Source of the DNA: Azoarcus sp031546845
GTDB lineage: Bacteria; Pseudomonadota; Gammaproteobacteria; Burkholderiales; Rhodocyclaceae
NCBI GenBank assembly: GCA_031546845.1
Contig: JAVBJT010000002.1
Location: 1-64,000, forward strand
DNA: 64,000 bases
Direction: 5' to 3'
A program made the translations under genes and the position numbers. Positions 9,296 to 17,996 of this stretch are shown in pieces. The notes under the pieces were generated by a model that was not told where the DNA came from, searched no databases, and saw nothing but the letters and a program-made list of their open reading frames with translations. Every line of letters starts with the position of its first letter. Positions within the stretch are counted from its first letter, which is position 1.

Positions 9296-10999
9296 TTAAA
9301 AGCGCCGGATGATGTGATCGGCGGGAAAGGTTTTCCATGGGATGGTGTCGAGGCGGGTGCCGCCGAGTATTCCGTTTTCATCGGAGTAGCTATAGTCGAA
9401 TTCGCCGTTTCTTTTAAACTCCGCGATCGGCGCGAAGGAACGGTAAGAGAATACAAAGCGTTCCTTTTCCGCGTGTAGGCGTTCGACTGTGACGGTTCCG
9501 TTCGATATGAATTTCCCTTTGTTGTCGGTGCAGGAAACCTGGCCGTCGCCGGTGAAAATCGAGCCGGACTGGGTAAGCATCAGGTCATACACGCAGGAAT
9601 CGATTTTATCGACGCGAAATTCAACGTCGCTGTCTTCATGGGTCGTCAGGCGGTAATGGTTATCGCCGATCTTTTCCATCGTGGCGATACCGGTGGAATC
9701 ACTTTGTGACGTTGGATTTGGGTACATCCTGTCTGTTCTTATGCGGTTGACGAGGTATTTCCACGTTCCCGCGAGCGGAATTTCCTGCATGCTGAAGCGG
9801 GTGAGGTTGAGCGTGCCGCTGCGGCCGTTCTGTAATGTGTATGTGAAATCGGCGACGTTGTTGGAGCCGAACCGGAGTATCCCCGTGCCGGCAATTTCGC
9901 GTGCAACTCCCGCCGGATCGTATTCTGGGCCAGGAGGAGGGCCGGAAGCTTTCTGTAATTGCCCAATCAGAAATCCATGAAGGCGCTTACCCGTAAACAG
10001 AATGTAAGTGGGTGAGCGATCCTCGTCGAAGTGGTACCAAGCGAGCGCCAGCGTGTCACCCCGTTGCTCGATATTGACGCCCATGCCGTCCTGCGACGGA
10101 TCCCACCACCAGTCACTTGTGTAAGTGTCGCTCCTGAAAAACGGGGTGGTGGTGAACGTCGCGGTTTCGCCGCAGCCCTGTCGTGGCCCTTCGGTATGCT
10201 GGCGCGAGTGGTCGAACACCAGGGCGGCGTTTTCCATGTGCAGTCGACGGACCGTGATGGTTCCAGAGCGGGCGTTGGGATTGGCCCCGGGGGTGTCGTT
10301 GTTGTTGATTCTCTTGCAATAAAACCTCCCGCTTCCACTCAGGCCCGTGGCGGATTGCGTGAGATCCTTGTGATACATGGTGTACGAACAGCGTTCGTCG
10401 GCATTGATGGCTTGGGTCTCTACGGTATAAAAGCCAGGGTAGTCGGGGTTGCTCGAGGGGAAAGCGGTTAATGTGGCGATGCCGGTGCTTGTCGATTCGC
10501 CACAGTTTCCCGAATAGTTCGACGCGTAGCGCCACGTATAGAACTGTTCTGGGTCGTATGTATTGTCGGGTAGTGATTCCGGCATATTGAAGCGCGTGAG
10601 TTCGAACGAACCATTGCGGCCGTTCAGTGTGTATTCGAACGTGGCGGTGGTTTGATCGGAGCCGGGGGCCGAAGGTCTGAACGTGAGCGTGGCGGTGCCG
10701 ATGGTATGACGCACGACGTTCGCCGGGTTGTAGTCGGAGCCGGGAGGCGGGCCGGAGGCGGTCTGCAATTCGCCGCTCAACACGCCATTGATAAGCTTGC
10801 CAGCAAGCAGCACGTAGCTGGGCGAGCGGTTCCCGTCAAAGTGATACCAGGCTACGGCTAGCGTGTCGACCTGTTGCGCGACGTTGAGGCCCATGCCGTC
10901 GGTGGCCGCGCTCCACCACCAGCCCTGGTAGTCGGTGGCATTGGCGGCGGTACTGCCGAGCAAGGTGGTGAGTGCGATGGCCGATAGGGTGGTTTTCAT
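9296..10999 (-). CDS. Secreted GWWW-repeat protein A
   Basis: A 567-residue exported protein starting with a signal peptide (cleavage probably after ANA, about residue 21). It has two copies of a ~110-residue module. The first begins at about residue 24 (YQGWWWSAATDGMGLN) and the second at about 294 (DWWWDPSQDGMGVN). Each runs through AWYHFD, ASGPPPG, a YDPA/YNPA-V segment and a beta-rich FEYTLNGR region. After each module comes a ~110-residue domain with paired cysteines and RLHMEN/RLHAEK-like strands. The GWWW module resembles an uncharacterised secreted repeat seen in other beta/gammaproteobacteria (GWWxP..xGxGxxxxxQGD). Function is unknown; a beta-rich extracellular or periplasmic role is inferred. 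Confidence 0.82.
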   Translation of the reverse strand: MKTTLSAIALTTLLGSTAANATDYQGWWWSAATDGMGLNVAQQVDTLAVAWYHFDGNRSPSYVLLAGKLINGVLSGELQTASGPPPGSDYNPANVVRHTIGTATLTFRPSAPGSDQTTATFEYTLNGRNGSFELTRFNMPESLPDNTYDPEQFYTWRYASNYSGNCGESTSTGIATLTAFPSSNPDYPGFYTVETQAINADERCSYTMYHKDLTQSATGLSGSGRFYCKRINNNDTPGANPNARSGTITVRRLHMENAALVFDHSRQHTEGPRQGCGETATFTTTPFFRSDTYTSDWWWDPSQDGMGVNIEQRGDTLALAWYHFDEDRSPTYILFTGKRLHGFLIGQLQKASGPPPGPEYDPAGVAREIAGTGILRFGSNNVADFTYTLQNGRSGTLNLTRFSMQEIPLAGTWKYLVNRIRTDRMYPNPTSQSDSTGIATMEKIGDNHYRLTTHEDSDVEFRVDKIDSCVYDLMLTQSGSIFTGDGQVSCTDNKGKFISNGTVTVERLHAEKERFVFSYRSFAPIAEFKRNGEFDYSYSDENGILGGTRLDTIPWKTFPADHIIRRF

Positions 11000-11004
11000 G
11001 TTTA

Positions 11005-11049
11005 TTCTCCCTTGCTTATCGATTATTAGAATTATGTGGCGTGTGGCAC
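11005..11049 (-). repeat. 45-nt leader repeat, copy 1 (before protein A)
   Basis: This block differs by one base from 12712-12756. It lies directly upstream of the start codon of gene A, contains the ribosome site (AAGGGAGAA on the minus strand) and an AT-rich stretch (ATAATTCTAATAATC) that could hold a -10 box. Confidence 0.8.
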
Positions 11050-11086
11050 TCGCCCTTTCAGAGCGGGTGCCAGGAGCAATGGCAAT

Positions 11087-12706
11087 TTACGGATTGGTGC
11101 TGTCGTACGGAGGGCCGCTGAGGCTTCCGTATCTCCCGCATATATAGCCGCTTCTGTTTTCGCTATGGGGGGAAAGCGTGTAGTCGAATACAAGAACCCC
11201 GTTTTCTGTTTGCAGACGCCTGACTGTGACGGAATCGATGGAGACACTGCCGCCATAGGTGCAAGAGCTTCGACCGCTGCCGGTGAAGATCGAGCCGGAT
11301 TGGATGAGTTTCAGGTCGTACGTGCAGGATTCGACATTGACATTGTTACCATCGCTCAAGAACATATTGTTTGAGGTCTTATCGTCTTTGGTCGTCAGGC
11401 GGTAAAGCTTGTCGCCCGTTTTCTCCATCGTGGCGATACCGCTGGCTGTGCCTGCCCAGGAATGAATCGTATCGGTGACAAAACAGTCCCATGCCGCATA
11501 AGCGGCATTGTATTTCCATAATCCGGTGGCGAGTGGCAGTTGCTCCATGGTGAAACGGGTGAGGTCGAGCGAGCCGCTGCGGCCGTTTAGCGTGTATTCG
11601 AAGGTTGCGGAGGTTGCGGAGGTAAAGTTGAGTGTGGCGGTACCGGCGGTTTCGCGCGACACATCTGCCGGATCGTATGCCGGGCCTGGGGGCGGGCCGG
11701 AGGCCGTCTGCAATTCGCCACTCAGCGTGTTACTGACAAGTTTACCCGCGAGCAGCGAGTAGGTGGGCGAGTGGTCTTCGTCGAAGTGATACCAGGCGAC
11801 CGCTATCGTGTCGCCCTGTTGCTCGATGTTGAGTCCCATGCCGTTTTTCGAGGGGGGCCACCACCAGCCGCTCTGGTAAAAGCCAGCGCCTTCGATGTAC
11901 AGCGAACCGTTGTTGGGGGGAGGGAAGCCAACGAGTGTTTCGTCGTAAGTGGTGATTGTTGGAGGGGTTTGATCGACGATTGATTTATGGGTGTGCGTTC
12001 TTACGTAATCGAGTACTAAAACGCCATTTTCTACTTGCAGGCGTTTGACTTCGACGGTTTCTTCGTTGAAGTCGTCATAGTCCAAAGCACGGCCATTCCC
12101 GGTGAAGACGGGACCAGAGTCGCTAAGATTCAGGTCATAGGCGAGATACGAAAGAAAAGCACCGTCGCTGTTATATCTTCCGGTTGTCAAGCGGTAGTGA
12201 TTGCCGCTGGTGTTTTCCATTATGGCGAAAGGGGATCCACCAAATCTGTGAAAAGCCCTCCATGAGCTGGTGAGTGGCGTCGGCTGCATGGCGAAGCGCG
12301 CGAGCTCGAACGAGCCGCTATTGCCGTTCAATGTGTATTCGAAAGTGGCGGTGGCTTGATCGGAGCCAGACACTGAGGGTTTGAATGTGAGTGTGGCAGT
12401 ACCGACAGCATTGCGTGTGACGTTCGCCGGGTTGTAGCCGGGGCCGGGAGGCGGGCCGGAGGCGGTCTGCAGTTCGCCGCTCAACACGCCATCGACGAGC
12501 TTGCCCGCGAGCAGGACGTAGCTGGGCGAGCGGTCTTCGTCGAAGTGATACCAGGCCACCGCCATGGTGTCGCCTTGTTGTTCGACATTGAGGCCCATGC
12601 CGTCGGTGGCCGCGCTCCACCACCAACCCTGGTAGTCGGTGGCATTGGCGGTAACGCTGGCGCTGAGCAAGGCGGTGATGGCGATGGCCGATAGGGTGGT
12701 TTTCAT
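11087..12706 (-). CDS. Secreted GWWW-repeat protein B
   Basis: A 539-residue paralogue of proteins A and C with the same architecture: signal peptide MKTTLSAIAITALLSASVTA, first GWWW module from about residue 26, a variable ~110-residue domain, a second module from about 277 (GWWWPPSKNGMGLN), and a second variable domain with four cysteines. The modules are closely similar to those of A (AWYHFDEDRSPSYVLLAGK). Variable domains differ much more between paralogues than the GWWW modules do. It lies 87 nt upstream of gene A with an intergenic hairpin at 11044-11072. Function unknown; exported. Confidence 0.82.
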   Translation of the reverse strand: MKTTLSAIAITALLSASVTANATDYQGWWWSAATDGMGLNVEQQGDTMAVAWYHFDEDRSPSYVLLAGKLVDGVLSGELQTASGPPPGPGYNPANVTRNAVGTATLTFKPSVSGSDQATATFEYTLNGNSGSFELARFAMQPTPLTSSWRAFHRFGGSPFAIMENTSGNHYRLTTGRYNSDGAFLSYLAYDLNLSDSGPVFTGNGRALDYDDFNEETVEVKRLQVENGVLVLDYVRTHTHKSIVDQTPPTITTYDETLVGFPPPNNGSLYIEGAGFYQSGWWWPPSKNGMGLNIEQQGDTIAVAWYHFDEDHSPTYSLLAGKLVSNTLSGELQTASGPPPGPAYDPADVSRETAGTATLNFTSATSATFEYTLNGRSGSLDLTRFTMEQLPLATGLWKYNAAYAAWDCFVTDTIHSWAGTASGIATMEKTGDKLYRLTTKDDKTSNNMFLSDGNNVNVESCTYDLKLIQSGSIFTGSGRSSCTYGGSVSIDSVTVRRLQTENGVLVFDYTLSPHSENRSGYICGRYGSLSGPPYDSTNP

Positions 12707-12711
12707 ATTTG

Positions 12712-12756
12712 TTCTCCCTTGCTTATCGATTACTAGAATTATGTGGCGTGTGGCAC
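12712..12756 (-). repeat. 45-nt leader repeat, copy 2 (before protein B)
   Basis: Identical to 11005-11049 at 44 of 45 positions. It includes the ribosome site of gene B and continues 5' through the same AT-rich stretch. It shows that the duplication that made A and B included the leader and probably the promoter. Confidence 0.8.
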
Positions 12757-12793
12757 CCGTCCTTTCCAGGGCGAGCGCTGGGAGCAGCGAGTT

Positions 12794-14395
12794 TCAGGGA
12801 TTTGCCGTGGCAGTGGCATGGCGTGGAAAGCCGATGAGCTTTTCTGGACATGCCCCGACAAACCCCCCTCCTACTAAATGTCTCCCGAATACGATGGAGT
12901 CATTTTCTACGATCAATTGGGGGGGCCGCATGCCCCTCACAGGTGACGGTGAAGAATCGTCGCCGTATGTGCATGAAACGCCGATGTCACCGAAAAAAAC
13001 CGGGCCATCTTGCACGTTGGCGAGCGTAATGTCGTACGTGCAGATGAAGCTTAAGCCGCCCTGGGCTTTGAAGTCTTCGCCGCCCTGGAACGTCAGGCGG
13101 TATCTTCTGTCGCCTGTTTCTTCCATCGTGGCGGTACCTGTTGTCGACTGCGGGTAGGGAGGGTTTATGCCGCTAAGCGGAGGGGTCCGCATGTAGGTAG
13201 GACATCCCGGTAGTGCGGCGGTGGAAACGACTTGCCACGTACCCGTTTTGGGCGCTGCCTGCATGGGGAAGCGAGTGAGATTGAGCGAGCCGCTGCGGCC
13301 GTTTATCGTGTATTCGAAAACGGCGGTATCTTTATATGCAGTATTTTCATCGTAACCGAATGTGATCGTCGCGGTACCGGCTGTCGTGCGCGATACGTCA
13401 GCCGGGTTGTAGCCGGCGCCGGGCGGTGGCCCTTCGGCTTTCTGCAGTGGTCCGCTCAATCTATGATTTTGTTCGATCATGCCCGCAAGCAGTGCGTAGC
13501 TGGGCGAATGATCCTCGTCGAAGTGGTACCAGGCGATTGCCAGCATGTCGCCCTGCTGTTCGATGTTGAATCCCATACCGTCTTGCGCTGGATCCCACCA
13601 CCAGCCTTGATGGTCGTTGCGACTGAAGAGGAGCCAGCCGGGCATGATGGCGACGAGCGTTCCGCTTTCGTTGCACCCTTGCGTGCTTGTTTCTGTGCGC
13701 GAATGTTCGAGCGTCAGATTATCTGAGCCCCGCTGCAGGCGGCTGACGACGATGCTTCCCTCGCGACCGTTGTTGCATGAGAATCGGCCGTTGCCGGCAA
13801 AGATGCGGCCGGCCTGCGCAAGGTTCAGGTCGTACGTGCAAAGCTCGCCGCCGTTGCCGTCCTCGGTTTCCAGGCGGTAGCTGCCGGTGCCGGTTTTCGT
13901 CAACTGCGCGTAGCCGCTACTGGTCCGTTCGCCACAGCTTCCCGAATAGCCTGCGGTGTATTTCCATTTGTTTGGGGTATCGAGCGCTATTTCCTGCGCG
14001 GTGAACCGGCCGAGGCTGAACGAGCCGCTTTGGCCATTCAAGGTGTATTCGAGAATGGCGTTGGTTTGGGAGGTAAAGCGGAGTGTGGCTGTGCCGACGG
14101 TGGCATGTGTAACTTCGGCCGGGTTGTAATCCGGGCCGGGTGGGGGGCCGGAGGTGGTTTGCAGGTCGGCGCTGAGCACGCCATCGACGGGCGTTCCGGC
14201 GAACAGGACGTAGCTGGGCGAGCGGTCGGCATCGAAGTGATACCAGGCTACCGCCATCCTATCGCCTTGTTGTTCGACGTTGAGCCCCATGCCGTCGGTG
14301 GCCGCGCTCCACCACCAGCCTCCGTAGTCGGCGGCGTTGGCGGCGCTGGAGCTGAGCAAGGCGGCGAGGGCGAGCGCCAATACGGTGGTTTTCAT
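12794..14395 (-). CDS. Secreted GWWW-repeat protein C
   Basis: A 533-residue member of the same tandem family. The signal peptide (MKTTVLALALAALLSSSAANA) is followed by GWWW modules at about residues 25 and 264 (GWWWDPAQDGMGFN), each followed by a cysteine-containing beta-rich domain. The first variable domain (SGSCGERTSSG) matches that of protein A (SGNCGESTSTG), while B lacks these cysteines. It is the first gene of the tandem in transcription order and its leader differs from those of A and B. No enzyme motif is visible. Role unknown; secreted or periplasmic. Confidence 0.82.
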   Translation of the reverse strand: MKTTVLALALAALLSSSAANAADYGGWWWSAATDGMGLNVEQQGDRMAVAWYHFDADRSPSYVLFAGTPVDGVLSADLQTTSGPPPGPDYNPAEVTHATVGTATLRFTSQTNAILEYTLNGQSGSFSLGRFTAQEIALDTPNKWKYTAGYSGSCGERTSSGYAQLTKTGTGSYRLETEDGNGGELCTYDLNLAQAGRIFAGNGRFSCNNGREGSIVVSRLQRGSDNLTLEHSRTETSTQGCNESGTLVAIMPGWLLFSRNDHQGWWWDPAQDGMGFNIEQQGDMLAIAWYHFDEDHSPSYALLAGMIEQNHRLSGPLQKAEGPPPGAGYNPADVSRTTAGTATITFGYDENTAYKDTAVFEYTINGRSGSLNLTRFPMQAAPKTGTWQVVSTAALPGCPTYMRTPPLSGINPPYPQSTTGTATMEETGDRRYRLTFQGGEDFKAQGGLSFICTYDITLANVQDGPVFFGDIGVSCTYGDDSSPSPVRGMRPPQLIVENDSIVFGRHLVGGGFVGACPEKLIGFPRHATATANP

Positions 14396-14632
14396 GCTTT
14401 CCCCCTTTATTGTGTTTCGATGATCGAGGTTATGACGAATGGAATGGTTTTGCTTGCGGCAAACCCTGTTAAGGATAATGGAGGGCGTCTATCCGGGGTA
14501 CGGGTTTTTATATCTTGAAGACATATCTGTAGCCTTGCGGTGGGGCTTTGGCGCGTTTCCACGGCTTGCGTGACGATGGGCGCGGGGCTGGATACGGCTT
14601 ATTATTCGCCCCGGACAAACAGGACTTTTCCC

Positions 14633-15487
14633 ATGCATTTCATGACCGCCCTCGGGGCCGCGTGGCAGCGGCGCGATAGCTTGTTGTGCGTTGGGCTCGA
14701 TCCCGACCCCGGCCGATTCCCTGCCCATCTGCAAGGACGAACAGGAGCGATTTTCGAGTTCTGCAAGGGCATCGTCGATGCCACGGCCGATCTCGTCTGC
14801 TGCTTCAAGCCGCAGATCGCCTATTTTGCCGCACGCCGCGCGGAGGATGAGCTCGAGGCGCTGATCGATCACATCCACGCTCGCCATCCGGGCACGCCGG
14901 TGATTCTTGACGCTAAGCGCGGCGATATCGGTAGTACCGCCGAGCAGTACGCGGTGGAGGCGTTCGAGCGTTACCGGGCCGATGCGGTTACGGTGAATCC
15001 TTATTTGGGACGCGATTCGGTGGAGCCGTACCTGGCGTATACCGACAAGGGTGTGATTCTGCTGTGCCGGACGTCGAACCCCGGCGGGTCCGATCTGCAG
15101 TTTCTCGATCTCGATACCGGTTCCGGCAGCGCAAAAGAGCGCCTGTTCGAGCGCGTCGCCCGGCTGGTAGCGGATGAGTGGAACGCGAGTGGCAATTGCG
15201 GCCTTGTCGTCGGCGCTACTTTTCCGGCGGAGATCGCCCGTGTGCGCGAGTTGGTGGGGGATATGCCGCTGCTGGTGCCGGGCATTGGCGCGCAGGGCGG
15301 CGATATCGAGGCGACCGTGCGTGCCGGGTGCGATGCCGAGGGCGGCGGGCTGATGATCAGTTCGTCGCGCGCCATTCTGTATGCTGGCCGTGGCGAGGAT
15401 TACGCCGCCGCCGCGCGCCGTGTGGCGCTCGAAACGCGCGATGCGATCAACGCTCACCGTGGTGGGCGGGTGCGGGCCGGATCATGA
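14633..15487 (+). CDS. pyrF: Orotidine 5'-phosphate decarboxylase (type 2)
   Basis: A 284-residue OMP decarboxylase making UMP in pyrimidine synthesis. The catalytic tetrad segment is LDAKRGDIGSTAEQYA (K-x-x-D pattern), and VNPYLGRDSVEPYL and the C-terminal phosphate-binding SSRAILYA are typical of the longer type 2 enzymes. I chose the ATG at 14633, which has AGGA about 10 nt upstream; the frame is open further 5' but that part is not family-like. An in-frame ATG at 14642 is also possible. The stop overlaps the ubiD start (ATGA). Confidence 0.94.
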   Translation: MHFMTALGAAWQRRDSLLCVGLDPDPGRFPAHLQGRTGAIFEFCKGIVDATADLVCCFKPQIAYFAARRAEDELEALIDHIHARHPGTPVILDAKRGDIGSTAEQYAVEAFERYRADAVTVNPYLGRDSVEPYLAYTDKGVILLCRTSNPGGSDLQFLDLDTGSGSAKERLFERVARLVADEWNASGNCGLVVGATFPAEIARVRELVGDMPLLVPGIGAQGGDIEATVRAGCDAEGGGLMISSSRAILYAGRGEDYAAAARRVALETRDAINAHRGGRVRAGS

Positions 15488-16998
15488 AATACAAGGATCT
15501 GCGCGATTTCATCGCCCAGCTTGAAGCGCGCGGCGAGCTCAAGCGCATTGCCGTGCCGGTGGATACCCACCTGGAAATGACCGAGATTGCCGACCGCGTG
15601 CTGCGCGCGGGCGGCCCGGCGTTGCTGTTCGAGCGGCCGACGACGAAGGGCGTGGCGCAATCCATGTCGGTGCTCGCCAACCTGTTCGGCACGCCGCAGC
15701 GCGTGGCGTATGGCATGGGCGAGAGCGGCGAGGGCGACAATTGGCGGCAGGCCTTGCGCGAGGTGGGGCAACTGCTCGCTTTTCTCAAGGAGCCGGAGCC
15801 ACCAAAGGGCCTTAGGGACGCCTGGGAAAAATGGCCGGTGTTGAAGCAGGTGCTCAACATGGCGCCGAAGGAGGTCCGCTCCGCGCCGTGTCAGGAGGTG
15901 GTGTGGGAAGGCGCGGATGTCGATCTGGGCCGCCTGCCGATCCAGTATTGCTGGCCGGGCGATGTTGCGCCGCTGATTACTTGGGGGCTGGTGGTAACGC
16001 GCGGGCCGCACAAGCGGCGGCAGAATCTCGGTATCTACCGCCAGCAGGTGCTGGGGCCGAACCGGGTCATCATGCGTTGGCTGGCCCATCGCGGCGGTGC
16101 GTTGGATTTCCGCGAGCACCAGCAGGCGCATCCGGGCGAGCCCTTTCCGGTCGCGGTGGTGCTGGGCTGCGATCCGGCGACCTTGCTCGGTGCAGTTACG
16201 CCGGTGCCGGATACCTTGTCCGAATATCAGTTCGCCGGTTTGTTGCGCGGCGCGAAAACGGAGTTGGCGCGTTGCCTCGGCAGCGACCTGCAGGTGCCGG
16301 CTTCCAGCGAGATCGTGCTCGAAGGCGTGATCCATCCCGATGATGTGGCGGCGGAAGGCCCTTACGGCGACCACACCGGGTATTACAACGAGGTCGCCTC
16401 GTTTCCGGTCTTTACCGTCGAGCGCATCACCCTGCGCCGCGATCCGATTTACCATTCCACCTATACCGGCAAGCCGCCGGACGAGCCGGCAATGCTCGGC
16501 CTGGCGCTGAACGAGGTATTCGTGCCGCTGTTGCAGCGGCAGTTTCCCGAGATTGTCGATTTCTATCTGCCGCCCGAGGGGTGCTCCTACCGGCTGGCGG
16601 TGGTGAGTATGAAGAAGCAGTACCCCGGCCACGCCAAGCGGGTGATGTTCGGCATCTGGAGTTTTCTGCGCCAGTTCATGTATACCAAGTTCATCATCGT
16701 GGTCGATGACGATGTGGATATCCGCGACTGGAAGGAAGTGATCTGGGCGCTGACCACCCGTGTCGATGCAATCCGCGACACCACGTTGGTCGATGGCACG
16801 CCGATCGATTATCTCGATTTCGCCAGCCCGGTCGCCGGTCTGGGGTCCAAGATGGGTATCGACGCCACCAACAAGTGGCCCGGCGAGACGGCGCGCGAAT
16901 GGGGCCGGGCCATCGTTATGGACGAGGCGGTGAAACGGCGCGTCGATGCCATGTGGGCCGATCTCGGCCTTGATGTGGGTTCCGTTTCCGGTTCATGA
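15484..16998 (+). CDS. ubiD: 4-hydroxy-3-polyprenylbenzoate decarboxylase
   Basis: A 504-residue UbiD-family decarboxylase that uses prenylated FMN (made by UbiX) in ubiquinone synthesis. The N-terminal MKYKDLRDFIAQLEARGELK and internal segments such as GPYGDHTGYYN, TYTGKPPDEPAML and MGIDATNKWPGE are strongly conserved in proteobacterial UbiD. The start overlaps the pyrF stop by 4 nt, which supports both the start and co-translation. No ubiX lies in the window. Confidence 0.95.
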   Translation: MKYKDLRDFIAQLEARGELKRIAVPVDTHLEMTEIADRVLRAGGPALLFERPTTKGVAQSMSVLANLFGTPQRVAYGMGESGEGDNWRQALREVGQLLAFLKEPEPPKGLRDAWEKWPVLKQVLNMAPKEVRSAPCQEVVWEGADVDLGRLPIQYCWPGDVAPLITWGLVVTRGPHKRRQNLGIYRQQVLGPNRVIMRWLAHRGGALDFREHQQAHPGEPFPVAVVLGCDPATLLGAVTPVPDTLSEYQFAGLLRGAKTELARCLGSDLQVPASSEIVLEGVIHPDDVAAEGPYGDHTGYYNEVASFPVFTVERITLRRDPIYHSTYTGKPPDEPAMLGLALNEVFVPLLQRQFPEIVDFYLPPEGCSYRLAVVSMKKQYPGHAKRVMFGIWSFLRQFMYTKFIIVVDDDVDIRDWKEVIWALTTRVDAIRDTTLVDGTPIDYLDFASPVAGLGSKMGIDATNKWPGETAREWGRAIVMDEAVKRRVDAMWADLGLDVGSVSGS

Positions 16999-17062
16999 CC
17001 AACATGCGGAGGCCGGCATACGCTGGTCTCCGCCCCTTCAATCTTTTGCGCGGGAGTCCACG

Positions 17063-17479
17063 ATGTCCCAGCCCAACCAGCAAGAATACGATGTTGTCGT
17101 CGGCGCGCAGCCGCCCGACAAGCTCGTCACGCTCACCCACCTCATCTACGCACTGCACGCCTTCGCGCTGCTGACGGCGGCCGGCACCTTGCTGTTCGGT
17201 TTTGTCGCCAGCGTGCCGTCCATCGTCGCCGTGTTGCTCAATTACTGGAAGAGGGGGGAGGTGCGCGGCACCTGGCTCGAAAGCCACTTCCGCTGGCAAA
17301 TCCGTACCTTCTGGTTCGCCGCGTTGTGGATCGCGGTGGCGACACTGCTTGCTGTCACCCTCATCGGTATTCCGTTGGCAATAGTGCTGTTCGCGGTTGC
17401 CGGGCTATGGGTACTGTATCGCGTGGCGCGAGGCTGGTGGACGCTCACCGAGCGTCGGCCGTTGCCGGTACAGCCGTAA
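17063..17479 (+). CDS. Small integral membrane protein
   Basis: A 138-residue protein with three or four membrane segments (ALHAFALLTAAGTLLFGFVA; IRTFWFAALWIAVATLLAVT; IPLAIVLFAVAGLWVLYRV). The pattern LNYWKRGEVRGTWLESHFRW resembles the DUF4870/Tic20-like group, where a loop of this kind separates the helices. Function is unknown. It lies 64 nt after ubiD and could be the last gene of that unit. Confidence 0.75.
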   Translation: MSQPNQQEYDVVVGAQPPDKLVTLTHLIYALHAFALLTAAGTLLFGFVASVPSIVAVLLNYWKRGEVRGTWLESHFRWQIRTFWFAALWIAVATLLAVTLIGIPLAIVLFAVAGLWVLYRVARGWWTLTERRPLPVQP

Positions 17480-17497
17480 AAGCCCGGCGGGGGTCGT

Positions 17498-17842
17498 TCA
17501 GCCTTTCTTTACGAACTCCGATTTCAGCTTCATCGCGCCGAAGCCCTCGATCTTGCAGTCGATGTCGTGATCGCCCTCGACCAGGCGGATGTTCTTGACC
17601 TTGGTGCCGACCTTCAGCACCTGCGACGCACCCTTGACCTTCAGATCCTTGATGATGCTGATGGTATCGCCGTCCTGCAGAATGTTGCCGACGGCATCCT
17701 TGACCACCTTGACCTCGTCTGTGGCGCTGGCGGCACCGCCAGCGGCGGGCCACTCATGAGCGCATTCGGGGCAGACCAGTTGCGCGCCGTCTTCGTAGGT
17801 GTATTCGGAATGGCATTGGGGGCAGGGCGGTAAAGTGCTCAC
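17498..17842 (-). CDS. yjdM: YjdM/PhnA-type zinc-ribbon protein
   Basis: A 114-residue protein with an N-terminal zinc ribbon (CPQC at about 7-10 and CPEC at about 24-27) and a C-terminal SH3-like PhnA domain (AVGNILQDGDTISIIKDLKV, then GAMKLKSEFVKKG). Homologues used to be called PhnA from their position near the E. coli phosphonate genes, but that link is not functional evidence. Convergent with the preceding membrane-protein gene. Confidence 0.9.
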   Translation of the reverse strand: MSTLPPCPQCHSEYTYEDGAQLVCPECAHEWPAAGGAASATDEVKVVKDAVGNILQDGDTISIIKDLKVKGASQVLKVGTKVKNIRLVEGDHDIDCKIEGFGAMKLKSEFVKKG

Positions 17843-17996
17843 AGGCGTTCTCGCGTTTCGTTGTCGATGAAATCGGGGCGCGCGCAGTTTACGCGCTGCG
17901 CGGGGTTGATGGTTGAGGGGCTGATGATTCCTGGGTTTCCAGGGCGGTTATGCCGATTCCCGGGCAATGTGTTTAGCAATTCCAGCCGTGGTTATG

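Noticed and set aside
11044..11072. Hairpin between GWWW genes B and A as a rho-independent terminator
   Set aside because: Stem TGGCACTCGC / GCGGGTGCCA is present but no T-tract follows on the minus strand; its role is unclear.
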